Source: Burkholderiales bacterium Ga0077543 (GTDB taxonomy: Bacteria > Pseudomonadota > Gammaproteobacteria > Burkholderiales > Burkholderiaceae_C). Taken from it: 51,001 bases of DNA. The stretch spans positions 1 to 51,001 of the forward strand of contig LNET01000051.1 in the NCBI GenBank assembly GCA_001464055.1. The letters are read 5' to 3'. Position 1 is the stretch's first letter. Every line of letters begins with the position of its first letter. This document shows positions 8,210 to 17,497 of this stretch, one piece after another. The translations under genes and the position numbers were made by a program. A model generated the notes under the pieces. That model was not told the DNA's origin, did not search any database, and was given only the letters and a program-made list of their open reading frames with translations.

Positions 8210-9209
8210 TGGTGTTGGTCTCGCCGATCCAGGACAGGTTGGAACTCGTGATCAGGCGGTCCACCTTCAGCGCGTAGCGGTTGTTGCTGGTGCCGTAATG
8301 GCAGTCCAGCACCGGCACGCCGTCGACCTTGACCTGGATCATGGGGTCGAGGTCGAGTTCGATGAAATCGCCCGGCTTGAAGGCCAGCAGCTGCTCGACC
8401 GTGGCCGGCGCGGTGGCCAGCTCGGCCACCAGGTCGACCTCGGCCGACTGGATCTGCGTCTTCAGCAGGTTGATCCAGCGGCGGTCGGGTTCGGCCGAGT
8501 CGCCCTGGATGGTGCTGTAGAGCACGTCGCGAATGGGCTCGAGCGTGCTGTAGGGAATGCAGAAGTGCACCGAACCCGTGGTCTCGCCGATCTCCAGCGT
8601 GAAGTTCGTGGCCACCACGATTTCGCTGGGCGTGGCGATGCTGGCGAACTGCGGCTGCATCTCGCTGCGCTGGTATTCCAGCTCGACCGGGTAGATGCCC
8701 ATCCAGGCCTTCTTGAACTCGGCCGTGATGACCTCGACCAGGCGCAGGATGACGCGCAGCTCGGTCGGGCTGAAGTCACGGCCCTCGATGCGGGTGTGGT
8801 ACTTGCCCACGCCGCCGAACAGCGCGTCGATGACGGCGAACACCAGGCTCGGGTCGCAGACGATCAGGCCGTTGCCGCGCAGCGGCTTGACGTTGACGAT
8901 GTTGAAGTTCGTGGGCACCACGATCTCGCGCAGGAAGGCACTGAACTTCTGCACCTTGATGCCGCCGATGCTCACTTCGGGGCTCTTGCGGATGAAGTTG
9001 AACAGGCCGATGCGGATGTTGCGGGCGAAGCGCTCGTTGATGACCTCCATCGTCGGCATGCGGCCGCGGACGATGCGTTCCTGGCTGGACAGGTCGTAGT
9101 CGCGGATGCCGGTTGCCGAGACCTCTTCCTGCTCGAGCTTCTGGCTTTCGCCGGTGATGCCCTGCAGCAGGGCATCGACCTCGTCCTGCGAAAGAATCTG
9201 CTGGTTCAT
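8202..9209 (-). CDS. fliM: Flagellar motor switch protein FliM
   Basis: 335 residues. The N-terminal LSQDEVDALLQGI is the CheY-phosphate binding segment. A CheC-like middle domain and a C-terminal SpoA domain (FIELDLDPMIQVKVDGVPVLDC) follow. FliM links FliG to FliN in the C ring. The ATG at 9209 is fixed by that conserved N-terminus; in-frame sequence upstream belongs to fliL in another frame. It starts 10 nt after the fliL stop and overlaps fliN by 8 nt. Confidence 0.96.
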   Translation of the reverse strand: MNQQILSQDEVDALLQGITGESQKLEQEEVSATGIRDYDLSSQERIVRGRMPTMEVINERFARNIRIGLFNFIRKSPEVSIGGIKVQKFSAFLREIVVPTNFNIVNVKPLRGNGLIVCDPSLVFAVIDALFGGVGKYHTRIEGRDFSPTELRVILRLVEVITAEFKKAWMGIYPVELEYQRSEMQPQFASIATPSEIVVATNFTLEIGETTGSVHFCIPYSTLEPIRDVLYSTIQGDSAEPDRRWINLLKTQIQSAEVDLVAELATAPATVEQLLAFKPGDFIELDLDPMIQVKVDGVPVLDCHYGTSNNRYALKVDRLITSSNLSWIGETNTNG

Positions 9210-9219
9210 GCGCAGGTGT

Positions 9220-9831
9220 TCACTGGATGATGAAGTTCGAGAAGTGCACGGCGGTGATCGGCAGCTCGGGTTCGGCGGCCTTCTTCCTGCGCTTCTTCTT
9301 TGGCGCTTCCTCGTCGGCGAACTCTTCGTTCTCGGGCGGGTCTTCCTCGATCTCGACCCCCAGGGCACGTGAGGTCTCGCGCTGGATGCGGCCGGCCAGC
9401 TTCGCCTTGCCTGCGCGATCCATCAGTTCGGCAGCGGTGTTGTCCGACAGGGCCAGCAGGATGTTGTTGCGGATGATCGGCATGTAGGCCTTGATCTGCG
9501 CGTCCATCGTCGCGTCGGCGACTTCCAGCGTGATCCCGACCTGGGCATAGCGTTCGGCATCGCGGTCGGCCAGGTTCACCGTGAACGGATCCAGTGGCAC
9601 GAAGACGGGCGCCTGCTTGGGGTCCTTGGACGCAGCCTTGGGCTTCTTCGCCGGTCCTTCGCCGTCTTCTTCGGCTTCAGCAGCCTCGGCCGCAGCGGCA
9701 GCGCTCTTCTTCATCATCATCACGGTCACGCCGCCGCCGATCAGCAGCACGAGCACGGCCGCGGCGATGATGATGATCAGCTTCTTGTTGCCCTTCTTGG
9801 GCGGTGCAGCGTCGACAGCGGCGGTGGACAT
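9220..9831 (-). CDS. fliL: Flagellar basal-body-associated protein FliL
   Basis: 203 residues. A lysine-flanked transmembrane helix (about 18-39) follows a short cytoplasmic tail. Next come an Ala/Glu/Lys-rich linker and the periplasmic FliL domain with FTVNLADRDAERYAQVGITLEV and IIRNNILLALS. A Lys-rich region (EEAPKKKRRKK, near residue 180) sits just before the C-terminal HFSNFIIQ and is more basic than usual. FliL surrounds the stator and supports torque. The ATG at 9831 has GGAG 6 nt upstream. Confidence 0.93.
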   Translation of the reverse strand: MSTAAVDAAPPKKGNKKLIIIIAAAVLVLLIGGGVTVMMMKKSAAAAAEAAEAEEDGEGPAKKPKAASKDPKQAPVFVPLDPFTVNLADRDAERYAQVGITLEVADATMDAQIKAYMPIIRNNILLALSDNTAAELMDRAGKAKLAGRIQRETSRALGVEIEEDPPENEEFADEEAPKKKRRKKAAEPELPITAVHFSNFIIQ

Positions 9832-9845
9832 CGGGTCTCCTAGGG

Positions 9846-9877
9846 GCTGCCGCCCGCGGCATGCTGCGGGGGGCAGC
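9846..9877 (-). promoter_or_regulatory. GC-rich hairpin in the fliK-fliL gap, just upstream of the fliL ribosome site
   Basis: Arms 9846-9857 and 9866-9877 pair over 12 positions with one mismatch, leaving an 8-nt loop. The structure ends about 7 nt before the fliL Shine-Dalgarno sequence. It has no T-tract, so it is not a typical intrinsic terminator. It could stabilise a processed 5' end or tune fliL translation. The rest of the 156-nt gap holds no clear promoter. Confidence 0.4.
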
Positions 9878-9987
9878 ACAAGCCGGGCGGTTCGGCCGGT
9901 TCAGACCATTATTGAGACCGACCCACCTGCTCCAAGGCCTGAAAAGCGGCTCGAAAAGCCAGCTTCCCCGGCCCCGCCGGGTCGCGT

Positions 9988-11418
9988 TCAGGCCACCAGA
10001 TCGACCATGCCGCGCGGTCTGGCCACGGCAGCAGCCATGGCTGCGCTGCCTTCTTCGCCGTCGATGCTGGAGCCATCTGCCAGGCTGCGGCGGCTGTCGT
10101 TGTCGGGCGCACCTGCCGGCTGCCGGGCCTGGTCGAACACGCCGCCACCGGCCAGCGTGAAGCCGGCCTCTGCCAGGCTGCCCGCCAGCGTGGGCAGGGC
10201 CTGTTCCAGGGCCTGGCGTGTCAGTGCATGCTCGGCGGTGAAGCTCACCTGGGCGGCGGCGCCTTCGAGCAGGATCGCCACCCGCACCGGACCCAGCTCT
10301 GCCGGGTTCAGCTGCAACTGGGCCTGCTGCACGCCTTCGCGAACCCACACCGCGACCTGGGCGCTGAACTTCGATTCGAAGGCTTCGGTTCCGGGCCGGG
10401 CATCGATGCTGGCGCTGCGGGTGAGCGCGGCGAATGGCGCGGCTGCGCCGCTGCCGACGGCGGCCAGGGTCGGCGACGCCGCTGCGGCGCTGGCCGGAGC
10501 GGCGTCTGCGGTGGCGCTGGCGCTGGCGCCAGCGCCAGCGCCAGCGCCAGCGCCAGCGGCCAGGCTGGCGGCCGCTGCCGGCAGGGCTGCAAGCTGGATG
10601 GGAGCAGCCGTGGCCAGCGGGTCGGCCGCCAGCTTGCTGCCTTCGCCCGCACCTGCAGGCTTGCCCAGGCTGTCGGGCAGGGACTCGGCGATGAATTTCT
10701 GCAACGCCTGGGTGGCGGACTCTTCCTTCGCGGCAGGAGTGGCGGCCGCGGGCATGAATTCGACCGGCACCTCGATGATCGGAAGCGTCGAGGGCACGTC
10801 GTTCGGCTTGCCCGGCAACTGTTCGGGCGGGTTGCCCACCTGGCTTGCTGGCGGGTCCTCGGCCGGGATCGCGGGCAACCTGGCCGGCGTGGGGTTCGTC
10901 GAGGCCTTGAACAGCTTCTTCAGCGCGTCCGCATCCTTGTCGAACTTTCCGGGCATGTCGTGCGTGGCCAACTTGTCGGGATCGACGACGGTCGGCCTGG
11001 TCAGCAGCGGTGCCGGCTGGTTCTCGGCAGTGTAAGGACCGAGCGGAGCGCGTTTCAGGACTCGGGTCTTCTCGTCGGGCTCGGGCTGTGCGGGCGTATC
11101 GGCCTCCAGGCCGCCCGGGTCGGCCACCTTTTGCTCATCGGGCAATGGCTCGGGCCTGGGGTACACACCCAGCGCCGATGGGGTGCCGGGCTCGGGCCTC
11201 GGGGCTCTGGTCGGCGGCTGCGCCGGTGTCGGTGGCGCGGTCTGAGCCGCCGCCTTGGAGGCCGCGAGGCGGGCTGCATCGCGCTGCTGCGTGACCATCC
11301 GGTTGAACGGGTCAGGGGTGGGCGCCTCGGGCGGCTCGGGTGTACGCGCCGCTTCCCGCCTGGGTTGGACGGGGGCCGTGAAAACCACGGTGGGGCTGAA
11401 AGGCATGGGACGAATCAT
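9988..11418 (-). CDS. fliK: Flagellar hook-length control protein FliK
   Basis: 476 residues. A long Pro/Ala-rich N-terminal two thirds acts as the ruler in this family. The C-terminal Flg_hook domain (about residues 345-435) contains QAQLQLNPAELGPVRVAILL and ALTRQALEQALPTLAGSLAEAG, the diagnostic part that switches export specificity. The ATG at 11418 has a clear GGAGG 7 nt upstream; an earlier in-frame ATG at 11520 would overlap fliJ. An Ala-Gly/Ala-Ser repeat is encoded near residues 285-305 (see the repeat entry). Confidence 0.9.
   Translation of the reverse strand: MIRPMPFSPTVVFTAPVQPRREAARTPEPPEAPTPDPFNRMVTQQRDAARLAASKAAAQTAPPTPAQPPTRAPRPEPGTPSALGVYPRPEPLPDEQKVADPGGLEADTPAQPEPDEKTRVLKRAPLGPYTAENQPAPLLTRPTVVDPDKLATHDMPGKFDKDADALKKLFKASTNPTPARLPAIPAEDPPASQVGNPPEQLPGKPNDVPSTLPIIEVPVEFMPAAATPAAKEESATQALQKFIAESLPDSLGKPAGAGEGSKLAADPLATAAPIQLAALPAAAASLAAGAGAGAGAGASASATADAAPASAAAASPTLAAVGSGAAAPFAALTRSASIDARPGTEAFESKFSAQVAVWVREGVQQAQLQLNPAELGPVRVAILLEGAAAQVSFTAEHALTRQALEQALPTLAGSLAEAGFTLAGGGVFDQARQPAGAPDNDSRRSLADGSSIDGEEGSAAMAAAVARPRGMVDLVA
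10512..10557 (-). repeat. Hexanucleotide repeat and 32-bp perfect palindrome inside fliK
   Basis: On the plus strand, 10528-10557 is five exact copies of GCCAGC. The preceding 16 bases (10512-10527) are the exact reverse complement of 10528-10543, giving a 32-bp perfect palindrome. In FliK it encodes alternating Gly-Ala then Ser-Ala residues. Copy-number change in units of six keeps the frame but alters ruler length. Confidence 0.9.
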
Positions 11419-11491
11419 CGTGGGCCTCCGGGCGGTGGATGGTGCGCCGAACAGGCGCTCTGAAAAAGGTGATGGCGGATCGGTGTGGGGC

Positions 11492-11980
11492 TCAGCGCAC
11501 AGGAACGACTGGCGGGCCATGGGTGCTGTCGCCAGACCGGGTGTTCCAGGGGTCGCCGCGGCCGGGGCGCAGAGCCGTCTCGTCGGTCTGGCGCTGCTCG
11601 CGTTGCTGCTGCACGCGCAGCGCAGCTTCGGCACGGCGGCCCAGCAGCTTGCGCACCGAGGCCACGCGCAGCTCCAGCGGCAGCAGGGCCAGCCGCAGGC
11701 GCTCGACCTGCGCCAGCGCAGCCAGGCGCTGCGCATGCTGCTGGTCGATGACGTCCTGCAGTCGACCCGAGAAGCTCTGGTGCACGTTCACGCTGTCCAT
11801 GGCCGCTGCGTTGCCGCTGCCGGCCGGGTGGCGCTGGCGCAGGTCGCTGCGGTACTGGTGCAGTTGTTCGGCCTGGGCCTGCAGGCGCAGGGCGTGGTTC
11901 TGCGCACGGGCCAGGTCGGCCAGTGCCTGGTCGCGCTGGCGCTCGGCCTGGGCCAGCAGGGTGGTCAGTGCCTGAGTCAT
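11492..11980 (-). CDS. fliJ: Flagellar export chaperone/stalk protein FliJ
   Basis: 162 residues, predicted mostly as a coiled coil rich in Gln, Ala, Arg and Leu, as in FliJ, the central stalk of the FliI ATPase. Segments such as LLAQAERQRDQALADLARA and YRSDLRQR fit the family. The C-terminal 25 residues (GRGDPWNTRSGDSTHGPP) are not helical. It starts 1 nt after the fliI stop, and 73 nt separate it from fliK. Confidence 0.88.
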   Translation of the reverse strand: MTQALTTLLAQAERQRDQALADLARAQNHALRLQAQAEQLHQYRSDLRQRHPAGSGNAAAMDSVNVHQSFSGRLQDVIDQQHAQRLAALAQVERLRLALLPLELRVASVRKLLGRRAEAALRVQQQREQRQTDETALRPGRGDPWNTRSGDSTHGPPVVPVR

Positions 11981-11981
11981 C

Positions 11982-13409
11982 TCACAGCCCCGTCACCGCA
12001 CGCAGCTGGGCGCGGCTGGCGTCCATGCCGGCACGGTCGTGCATGCCTTGCTGCAGCAGGGCCTCGATCTGCGGTTGCTGGCGTACGGCGGTGTCCAGGT
12101 CGGGGTCGCTGCCGGGGCTGTAGGCGCCCAACTGGATCAGGTCGCGGGCCTTGTTCACTTTCGCCAGCCATTGGCGCAGCCGGCGTGCGGCCAGCACCTG
12201 GTCGGGCGGCACCACGGCGCCCATCACGCGCGAGACGCTCTTTTCCACGTCGATCGCCGGGAAGTGGCCGCTTTCGGCCAGTTCCCGGCTGAGCACGATG
12301 TGGCCGTCCAGGATGCCGCGCGCGGCGTCGGCGATCGGATCCTGCGGGTCGTCGCCTTCGCTCAGCACGGTGTAGAAGGCGGTGATGCTGCCCACCCCGT
12401 GCAAGCCGTTGCCGCTGCGTTCCACCAGCTGCGGCAGCTTGGCGAAGACGCTGGGCGGGTAGCCCTTGGTCGCTGGTGGTTCGCCGATGGCCAGGGCAAT
12501 CTCGCGCTGCGCCATCGCATAGCGCGTCAGGCTGTCCATCAGCAACAGCACATGCTGGCCACGGTCGCGGAAGTGTTCAGCGATGGCGGTGGCATAACTC
12601 GCACCCTGCATGCGCACCAGCGGCGGTGCGTCGGCAGGTGCGGCCACCACGACGCTGCGCTTGCGGCCCTCGGGGCCCAGGATGTCCTCGATGAACTCCT
12701 TCACTTCGCGGCCACGTTCGCCGATCAGACCGACGACGATGACATCGGCCGCGGTGTAGCGCGCCATCATGCCCAGCAGCACGCTCTTGCCCACGCCGGT
12801 TCCTGCAAACAGGCCGATGCGCTGGCCGCGGCCGATCGTCAGCAGCGCATTGATGGCCCGCACCCCGGTGTCCAGCGCCAGGCGCACGGGGTCGCGGTCC
12901 ATCGCGTTGATCGGGCGGCGGGCCATGGGTTCGGGCTGCACGTCGGCCAGCGGGCCCTGGCGGTCGATCGGGTGGCCGTGCGAATCGACGACACGGCCGA
13001 GCAGCCCGCCGCCCATCGGCAGGTGCAGGCCACGGTCTTCGCGCCGGCGCCAGGGATGGCGGTCGGTACCGAAGCGCGGCGGTACTTTCGGGGCTTCACG
13101 CGGCAGCACGCGCGCACCGCTGGTCAGGCCATGCAGTTCACCGGTGGGCATCAGGTAGGCGCGATCGCCGCTGAAGCCGACCACCTCGGCCAGCACCGGA
13201 CGCTGTCCAGGGGTGAGCACTTCGCACACGCTGCCCACCGGCACGCGCACGCCGGCGGCTTCCAGCACCAAGCCGGTCACGCGCAGCAGGGTTCCCTCGG
13301 TGCGCAGTGGCTGCGTCTCGGCGGCGTGTTCCTGCAGGTCGGCCAGCCAGCGCAGCCAGTGGCGGTCGCGGCGCTCCACGCGTTCGGCGGTGGACAGCAG
13401 CTTGCCCAT
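11982..13409 (-). CDS. fliI: Flagellum-specific ATPase FliI
   Basis: 475 residues, slightly longer than many FliI proteins. Walker A GTGVGKS is near residues 203-209; [15 protein letters not shown] and Walker [22 protein letters not shown] follow. FliI is the hexameric ATPase that energises or opens the type III export apparatus, regulated by FliH and assisted by FliJ. The region between residues 103 and 130 is unusually rich in Arg, Pro and His. ATG and the fliH stop overlap by one base (TGATG). Confidence 0.96.
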   Translation of the reverse strand: MGKLLSTAERVERRDRHWLRWLADLQEHAAETQPLRTEGTLLRVTGLVLEAAGVRVPVGSVCEVLTPGQRPVLAEVVGFSGDRAYLMPTGELHGLTSGARVLPREAPKVPPRFGTDRHPWRRREDRGLHLPMGGGLLGRVVDSHGHPIDRQGPLADVQPEPMARRPINAMDRDPVRLALDTGVRAINALLTIGRGQRIGLFAGTGVGKSVLLGMMARYTAADVIVVGLIGERGREVKEFIEDILGPEGRKRSVVVAAPADAPPLVRMQGASYATAIAEHFRDRGQHVLLLMDSLTRYAMAQREIALAIGEPPATKGYPPSVFAKLPQLVERSGNGLHGVGSITAFYTVLSEGDDPQDPIADAARGILDGHIVLSRELAESGHFPAIDVEKSVSRVMGAVVPPDQVLAARRLRQWLAKVNKARDLIQLGAYSPGSDPDLDTAVRQQPQIEALLQQGMHDRAGMDASRAQLRAVTGL

Positions 13410-14182
13410 CAGAACTGGGTTTCCGCGGGTTCGTCGCGGTCACTGCTCTTCGGCCAGGGCACGTCGGCGCCGAGGGCGGCCGCGGCCTGGGCCCAGCGCG
13501 TGGCCAGCGTCGCGTCGACGGTGCCGGCGTCGGACACCACGAGTACGCCGCCACGTTCCAGGCTGGCGTCGGGCAGCAAGCGGGCGCCGCGCGCGCGCAG
13601 GGCTTCCTCGCAACCTTCCGCCACCAGTGGCAGGTCTGACGGGTGCGCATGCACGGTGATGTGGCGTGCGCTCAGCATCACGCTGTTGACGGCTTCGGTG
13701 GCCACGGCCACCACCACGGCCGGGTTCTGCTGCAGTTCGGCCCGCAGCACCTGCTGCGCCAACTGCACTGCCACCTGGCTGATGTTCTGCGCCAGCCGGC
13801 GGTCGAGCGCGGCGAACTGGTTGTCGAAGCCTTCGAGCAGGGCGCCGATCTGCGCCGTGGCCTGGCTCGTGAAGTTCAGCTTGAAGCTTTCCAGTGCCGC
13901 CGTGCCGTCGCGGTAGCCGTCCTGGTAGCCCTGCTGGCGGCCTGCCGCGATACGCGCACGCCACTCGGCTTCGGTGGTTTCGGGTGGTTTGGCGCCTGCG
14001 TCTTCGACATGCGATGACGGGTGTCCCGTGCGCGGTGTCTGCCGACGTTCGCCCACGATGCCTGGGTTCCAGCTGGCGAAGTCGCCCAGCTCCTCGCGCG
14101 GGATGAAGCGCGACAACGGCGTGCCGGCCTTGCTGCCCGGTGGCGGCGGAATGTTCTTGAAGCCCTTAAACGAATTGCTCAT
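13409..14182 (-). CDS. fliH: Flagellar assembly protein FliH
   Basis: 257 residues. The N-terminus is variable. The middle has the alanine/glutamine-rich helix [13 protein letters not shown] and a long coiled coil, and the C-terminus resembles the vacuolar ATPase E-subunit/FliH domain ([37 protein letters not shown]). FliH dimers inhibit FliI and tether it to the C ring. ATG at 14182 is preferred over the GTG one codon upstream; both overlap the fliG 3' end by under 21 nt. Confidence 0.92.
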   Translation of the reverse strand: MSNSFKGFKNIPPPPGSKAGTPLSRFIPREELGDFASWNPGIVGERRQTPRTGHPSSHVEDAGAKPPETTEAEWRARIAAGRQQGYQDGYRDGTAALESFKLNFTSQATAQIGALLEGFDNQFAALDRRLAQNISQVAVQLAQQVLRAELQQNPAVVVAVATEAVNSVMLSARHITVHAHPSDLPLVAEGCEEALRARGARLLPDASLERGGVLVVSDAGTVDATLATRWAQAAAALGADVPWPKSSDRDEPAETQF

Positions 14183-15176
14183 CACCGCCTCCTGCCAGCA
14201 CGATCTGTCCTTCGTCGACCAGACGTCGGACGATCTTCAGCATTTCCTTCTGCTCGGCCTCGACCTCGGACAGGCGCACCGGGCCGCGCGACTCCAGGTC
14301 TTCCTTCAGCGTCTCGGCCGCGCGGCTGCTCATGTTCTTGAAGACCTTGTCGCGCAATGCCGGCGTGGCGCCCTTCAGCGCGATCACCAGGCTCTCGCTC
14401 TGCACTTCCTTCATCAGGGCCTGGATGCCCTTGTCGTCGATCTTCTCGACGTCGTCGAAGGTGAACATGTTGTCCATGATCTTCTGCGCCAGGTCGGCAT
14501 CGGCTTCGCGCACGAAGTCGAGCACCGAGGTCTCGACGGCCGACCCGAGCATGTTCAGGATCTCGGCCGCGGTCTTCACCCCGCCCAGGCTGCTCTTGCG
14601 GCTGCGGTCACCGCCGGCCAGCACCTTGCTCATGACTTCGTTCAGGTCGCGCAGTGCCAGCGGCTGGATGCCGTCCAGCGTGGCGATGCGCACCATCACC
14701 TCGTTGCGCTGGCGCTCGGTGAAGAGCTTCAGCACGTCGGAGGCCTGGTCGAATTCCAGGTGGACGAGGATGGCCGCGACGATCTGCGGATGTTCGTTGC
14801 GCAGCAGTTCGGCCACCGAGGTGGGGTCCATCCACTTCAGGCTCTCGATGCCGGTGACGTCGCTGCCCTGCAGGATGCGGTCGATCAGCAGGTTCGCCTT
14901 CTCGTCGCCCAGGGCCTTGCGCAGCACGCCCTTGACATATTCGTTGCTGTCGGCCACGAGCATGTGCTCGGACGCCGCCACCGTCACGAAGTCTTCCAGC
15001 ACTTCGTCGACACGTTCGCGCGTGACGGACTTCATGCGGGCGATGGTTTCGCCCAGACGCTGCACTTCCTTCGGCGCGAGGTGCTTGAAGACCTCGGCGG
15101 CCTGCTCCTCGCCCAGGCTCATCATCAGGATGGCGGCGCTTTCCAGACCCTTCTCGTCCATGTTGCCCGATGCCAT
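14166..15176 (-). CDS. fliG: Flagellar motor switch protein FliG
   Basis: 336 residues. Three FliG domains are recognisable: the N-terminal MSLGEEQAAEVFKHL region, the middle EHPQIVAAILVHL with its EHPQ motif, and the C-terminal torque helix with FDDVEKIDDKGIQALM and KEDLESRGPVRLSEVE. The charged residues that contact MotA are in this last part. FliG sits on FliF and transmits torque. It begins 19 nt after the fliF stop. Confidence 0.97.
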   Translation of the reverse strand: MASGNMDEKGLESAAILMMSLGEEQAAEVFKHLAPKEVQRLGETIARMKSVTRERVDEVLEDFVTVAASEHMLVADSNEYVKGVLRKALGDEKANLLIDRILQGSDVTGIESLKWMDPTSVAELLRNEHPQIVAAILVHLEFDQASDVLKLFTERQRNEVMVRIATLDGIQPLALRDLNEVMSKVLAGGDRSRKSSLGGVKTAAEILNMLGSAVETSVLDFVREADADLAQKIMDNMFTFDDVEKIDDKGIQALMKEVQSESLVIALKGATPALRDKVFKNMSSRAAETLKEDLESRGPVRLSEVEAEQKEMLKIVRRLVDEGQIVLAGGGDEQFV

Positions 15177-15195
15177 GGCTTTGCGCTTTCCTCGT

Positions 15196-16914
15196 TCAGG
15201 CGGGTTCGCCGTTGACCCAGCCGCGCACGATGTTCGCCACCGCCGCCGGGTTTTCCTTGGCCATCACGCGGGCTGCCTCCAGCTTGTCGCTGCTGGCGGG
15301 TGCCGTCAGCTTGGGCAGCGCCTTGGGAACCGGCGGCGGCAGGAGTGCATCGCCGCCTTCGCCATCGCCGACGACCTCGTTCAGGCCGCTGCCCGGCACC
15401 GGGGGCGGAGGCGCCAGCACCTGCACCATGGCCGGGCGAATCAACTTGAACACCACCACCAGGGCCACCAGGGCCAGGGCCAGCGGTGCCGCCGCGGTCT
15501 TGAGCAGGTCCACCAGCCAGGGCTGCTGCCACAGTGGGGTCGATTCCTCGGGCGGCGGCACCTCGGTGCGGAAGGGAGCGTTGATCACGCGCACCGCGTC
15601 GCCGCGTTCGGCGTTGAAGCCGATGCCCTGCTGCACCAGGGTCGTGAGCTGCTCGATTTCCTTGTCGGTCAGCGGCACGGTGGTGGTCTTGCCCTTGGCG
15701 TCGGTGTTGGTCTTGTGGTTGACGACGACGGCGGCGCTGAGCCTTTTCACGTTGCCCACCGCGTTGCGCGTGACGGTGACGGTGCGGTCGACTTCGTAGC
15801 GCGTGGCCGCCTCGCGCCGCGTGTTGCCGCCGTTGGCACCGCCGCCTGCCGCCTGCAGCCCCTGGGGCTGGCCGTTGATGGGCGCGGCGGCTTCGGCCTG
15901 GGGCTGGTTGGCTTGGGCGCCGGGCACGCCGGTGGGCGTGGCTGCGCCCGGGCCGCTGGTTTCTTCGCTGCGTTGTTCGCGGACGGTGATCGGCGCATCC
16001 GGCCCCTGGTTCGGACGGAAGGCTTCGGCGGTCTGTTCCACCCGCGCGAAGTCGACCTCGGCGGTGACGGTGGCACGCACGTTGTCCGCGCCCACCACCG
16101 GCTCCAGCAGGGCCAGCACGCGCTTGAGGTGGCTGGCCTCGACGTCGCGGCGGTATTGCAGCTGCTGCGAGTCGAGCCCGTCAGCGCCGTCAGCCTCGCT
16201 GGCCGCCGACAGCAGCGTGCCGCTGCTGTCGATCACGCTCACCGCCTTGGCCGTCATTTCCGGTACGCTGGCCGACACCAGGCTGATGATGCCGGCGATC
16301 TGCGCCCGCTCCAGCGTGCGCCCGGGGTGCAGGCTCAGCACCACCGAGGCCGAGGGCTTCTGCTGTTCGCGGAAGAAGCCGTTCTGATTGGGCAGGGCCA
16401 GGTGCACCCGCGCCGACTTGACCGACTCCAGCGACTGGATGCTGCGCACCAACTCGCCTTCCTTGGCGCGCTGGAACTTCATGCGTTCGGCGCCCTGGGT
16501 CTGGCCGAAGCTGTTGGTGTCCAGCAGTTCGTAGCCAGGTGCACTGCTGCCGCCGGCGCCGCTGTAGCCAGCGCCCGGCAGGCCGGCGGCGGCCAGCTTC
16601 ATGCGCACTTCGGCGACCCGACCCGAAGGCACCATGATCGTGCTGCCGCCTTCGGCGAAACGGTAGGGCACGTTCATCTGGACCAGACGTTCGATGACCT
16701 GGCCGCCGTCCTTCTCGCTCAGGCCGGGCAGCAGCACGCGGTAGTCGCTGCCCTGGCTGGTCAGGGTCAGCAGGCCGAGCAGCCCCACCAGCACCGCCAC
16801 GCCCAGCAGAGCCATGGCCTGAACGCGGCCGGGCAAGGCCTGCCAGCGCGCGCCCAGGCCCGTCGGGGCAGGAACCAGGGGGGTCGGTGCGGTCGTGGCG
16901 ATGGCGTTGTCCAT
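15196..16914 (-). CDS. fliF: Flagellar MS-ring protein FliF
   Basis: 572 residues. The first transmembrane helix is near residues 33-51, the YscJ-type ring-building motif (YRVLLPGLSEKDGGQVIERL) follows, and the second helix is near 455-475. The C-terminal cytoplasmic tail that binds FliG is present. A Gly/Gln/Pro-rich segment near residues 320-350 is the variable periplasmic loop. The ATG at 16914 is where family similarity begins. It is the first gene of the fliF-R run and is divergent from fliE. Confidence 0.97.
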   Translation of the reverse strand: MDNAIATTAPTPLVPAPTGLGARWQALPGRVQAMALLGVAVLVGLLGLLTLTSQGSDYRVLLPGLSEKDGGQVIERLVQMNVPYRFAEGGSTIMVPSGRVAEVRMKLAAAGLPGAGYSGAGGSSAPGYELLDTNSFGQTQGAERMKFQRAKEGELVRSIQSLESVKSARVHLALPNQNGFFREQQKPSASVVLSLHPGRTLERAQIAGIISLVSASVPEMTAKAVSVIDSSGTLLSAASEADGADGLDSQQLQYRRDVEASHLKRVLALLEPVVGADNVRATVTAEVDFARVEQTAEAFRPNQGPDAPITVREQRSEETSGPGAATPTGVPGAQANQPQAEAAAPINGQPQGLQAAGGGANGGNTRREAATRYEVDRTVTVTRNAVGNVKRLSAAVVVNHKTNTDAKGKTTTVPLTDKEIEQLTTLVQQGIGFNAERGDAVRVINAPFRTEVPPPEESTPLWQQPWLVDLLKTAAAPLALALVALVVVFKLIRPAMVQVLAPPPPVPGSGLNEVVGDGEGGDALLPPPVPKALPKLTAPASSDKLEAARVMAKENPAAVANIVRGWVNGEPA

Positions 16915-17078
16915 GGGTCGGGGAATCAGGCAGTTCAAGGCGGCCGGGCAGGCGCCGCGATGTCCACATTCTTGAGGGCCGCCGCCGTGACCGGTGGCAC
17001 GAGAAGCCCAGGGAAGGCTGCTTTGTTCACACCATCGGCGGGCCGGCTGCGGCCTAGAGTGCGAAGCCTGGAAAGACC

Positions 17079-17402
17079 ATGAACGACCTCCGTCTCGCAC
17101 CCTTCGATTTCAACCAGGCCGTGGCCCGCGCCGGCTTGCGCCCTGACGGCCAGCCGCGGGTGCAGCCAGCCCAGGACGGCGGCGGCTTCAAGACCGCGAT
17201 GGCCGAAGCGCTGAAGTCGGTCAGTGCCTCGCAGCAGGAAGCGCAGGGGCTGCAGCGCGAACTGGCTCTGGGCAACCCCACCGTCAGCATCGAGCAGACG
17301 ATGATGGCCATGACCAAGGCCCAGATCGGTTTCCAGGCCACGCTGCAGGTGCGCAACCGCCTGGCCCAGGCCTACAGCGAGATCATGAACATGCAAGTGT
17401 GA
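17079..17402 (+). CDS. fliE: Flagellar hook-basal body protein FliE
   Basis: 107 residues, typical length. The C-terminal half carries the family signature: NPTVSIEQTMMAMTKAQIGFQATLQVRNRLAQAYSEIMNMQV is the stretch, of which EIMNMQV is the usual ending. FliE joins the MS ring to the rod and plugs the export gate. GGAAAG precedes the ATG. The 164-nt divergent gap to fliF (16915-17078) must hold promoters for both sides, but none matches a consensus well. The 95 bases after fliE show no terminator. Confidence 0.95.
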   Translation: MNDLRLAPFDFNQAVARAGLRPDGQPRVQPAQDGGGFKTAMAEALKSVSASQQEAQGLQRELALGNPTVSIEQTMMAMTKAQIGFQATLQVRNRLAQAYSEIMNMQV

Positions 17403-17497
17403 CGGGCCCCCAGGCTGGTCGCTTTGCGCCTTCGCCACCCCCCCGGGGCTGGATCAGGCAGCGGTCTGGCAGAGCCAGCTCCGCGCCTGGGCTTGGG

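Noticed and set aside
16995..17010. TGGCACG in the fliE-fliF gap, tested as a sigma-54 promoter.
   Set aside because: GG and GC are not separated by ten bases and the -12 TTGC is missing. A minus-strand GG-N10-GC near 17020-17036 has the spacing but few other matches.
14332..17082. Very long plus-strand open frame (over 900 codons) across fliF and fliG.
   Set aside because: It is antisense to two well-recognised flagellar genes and its translation is low-complexity, as expected from third-position G/C bias.
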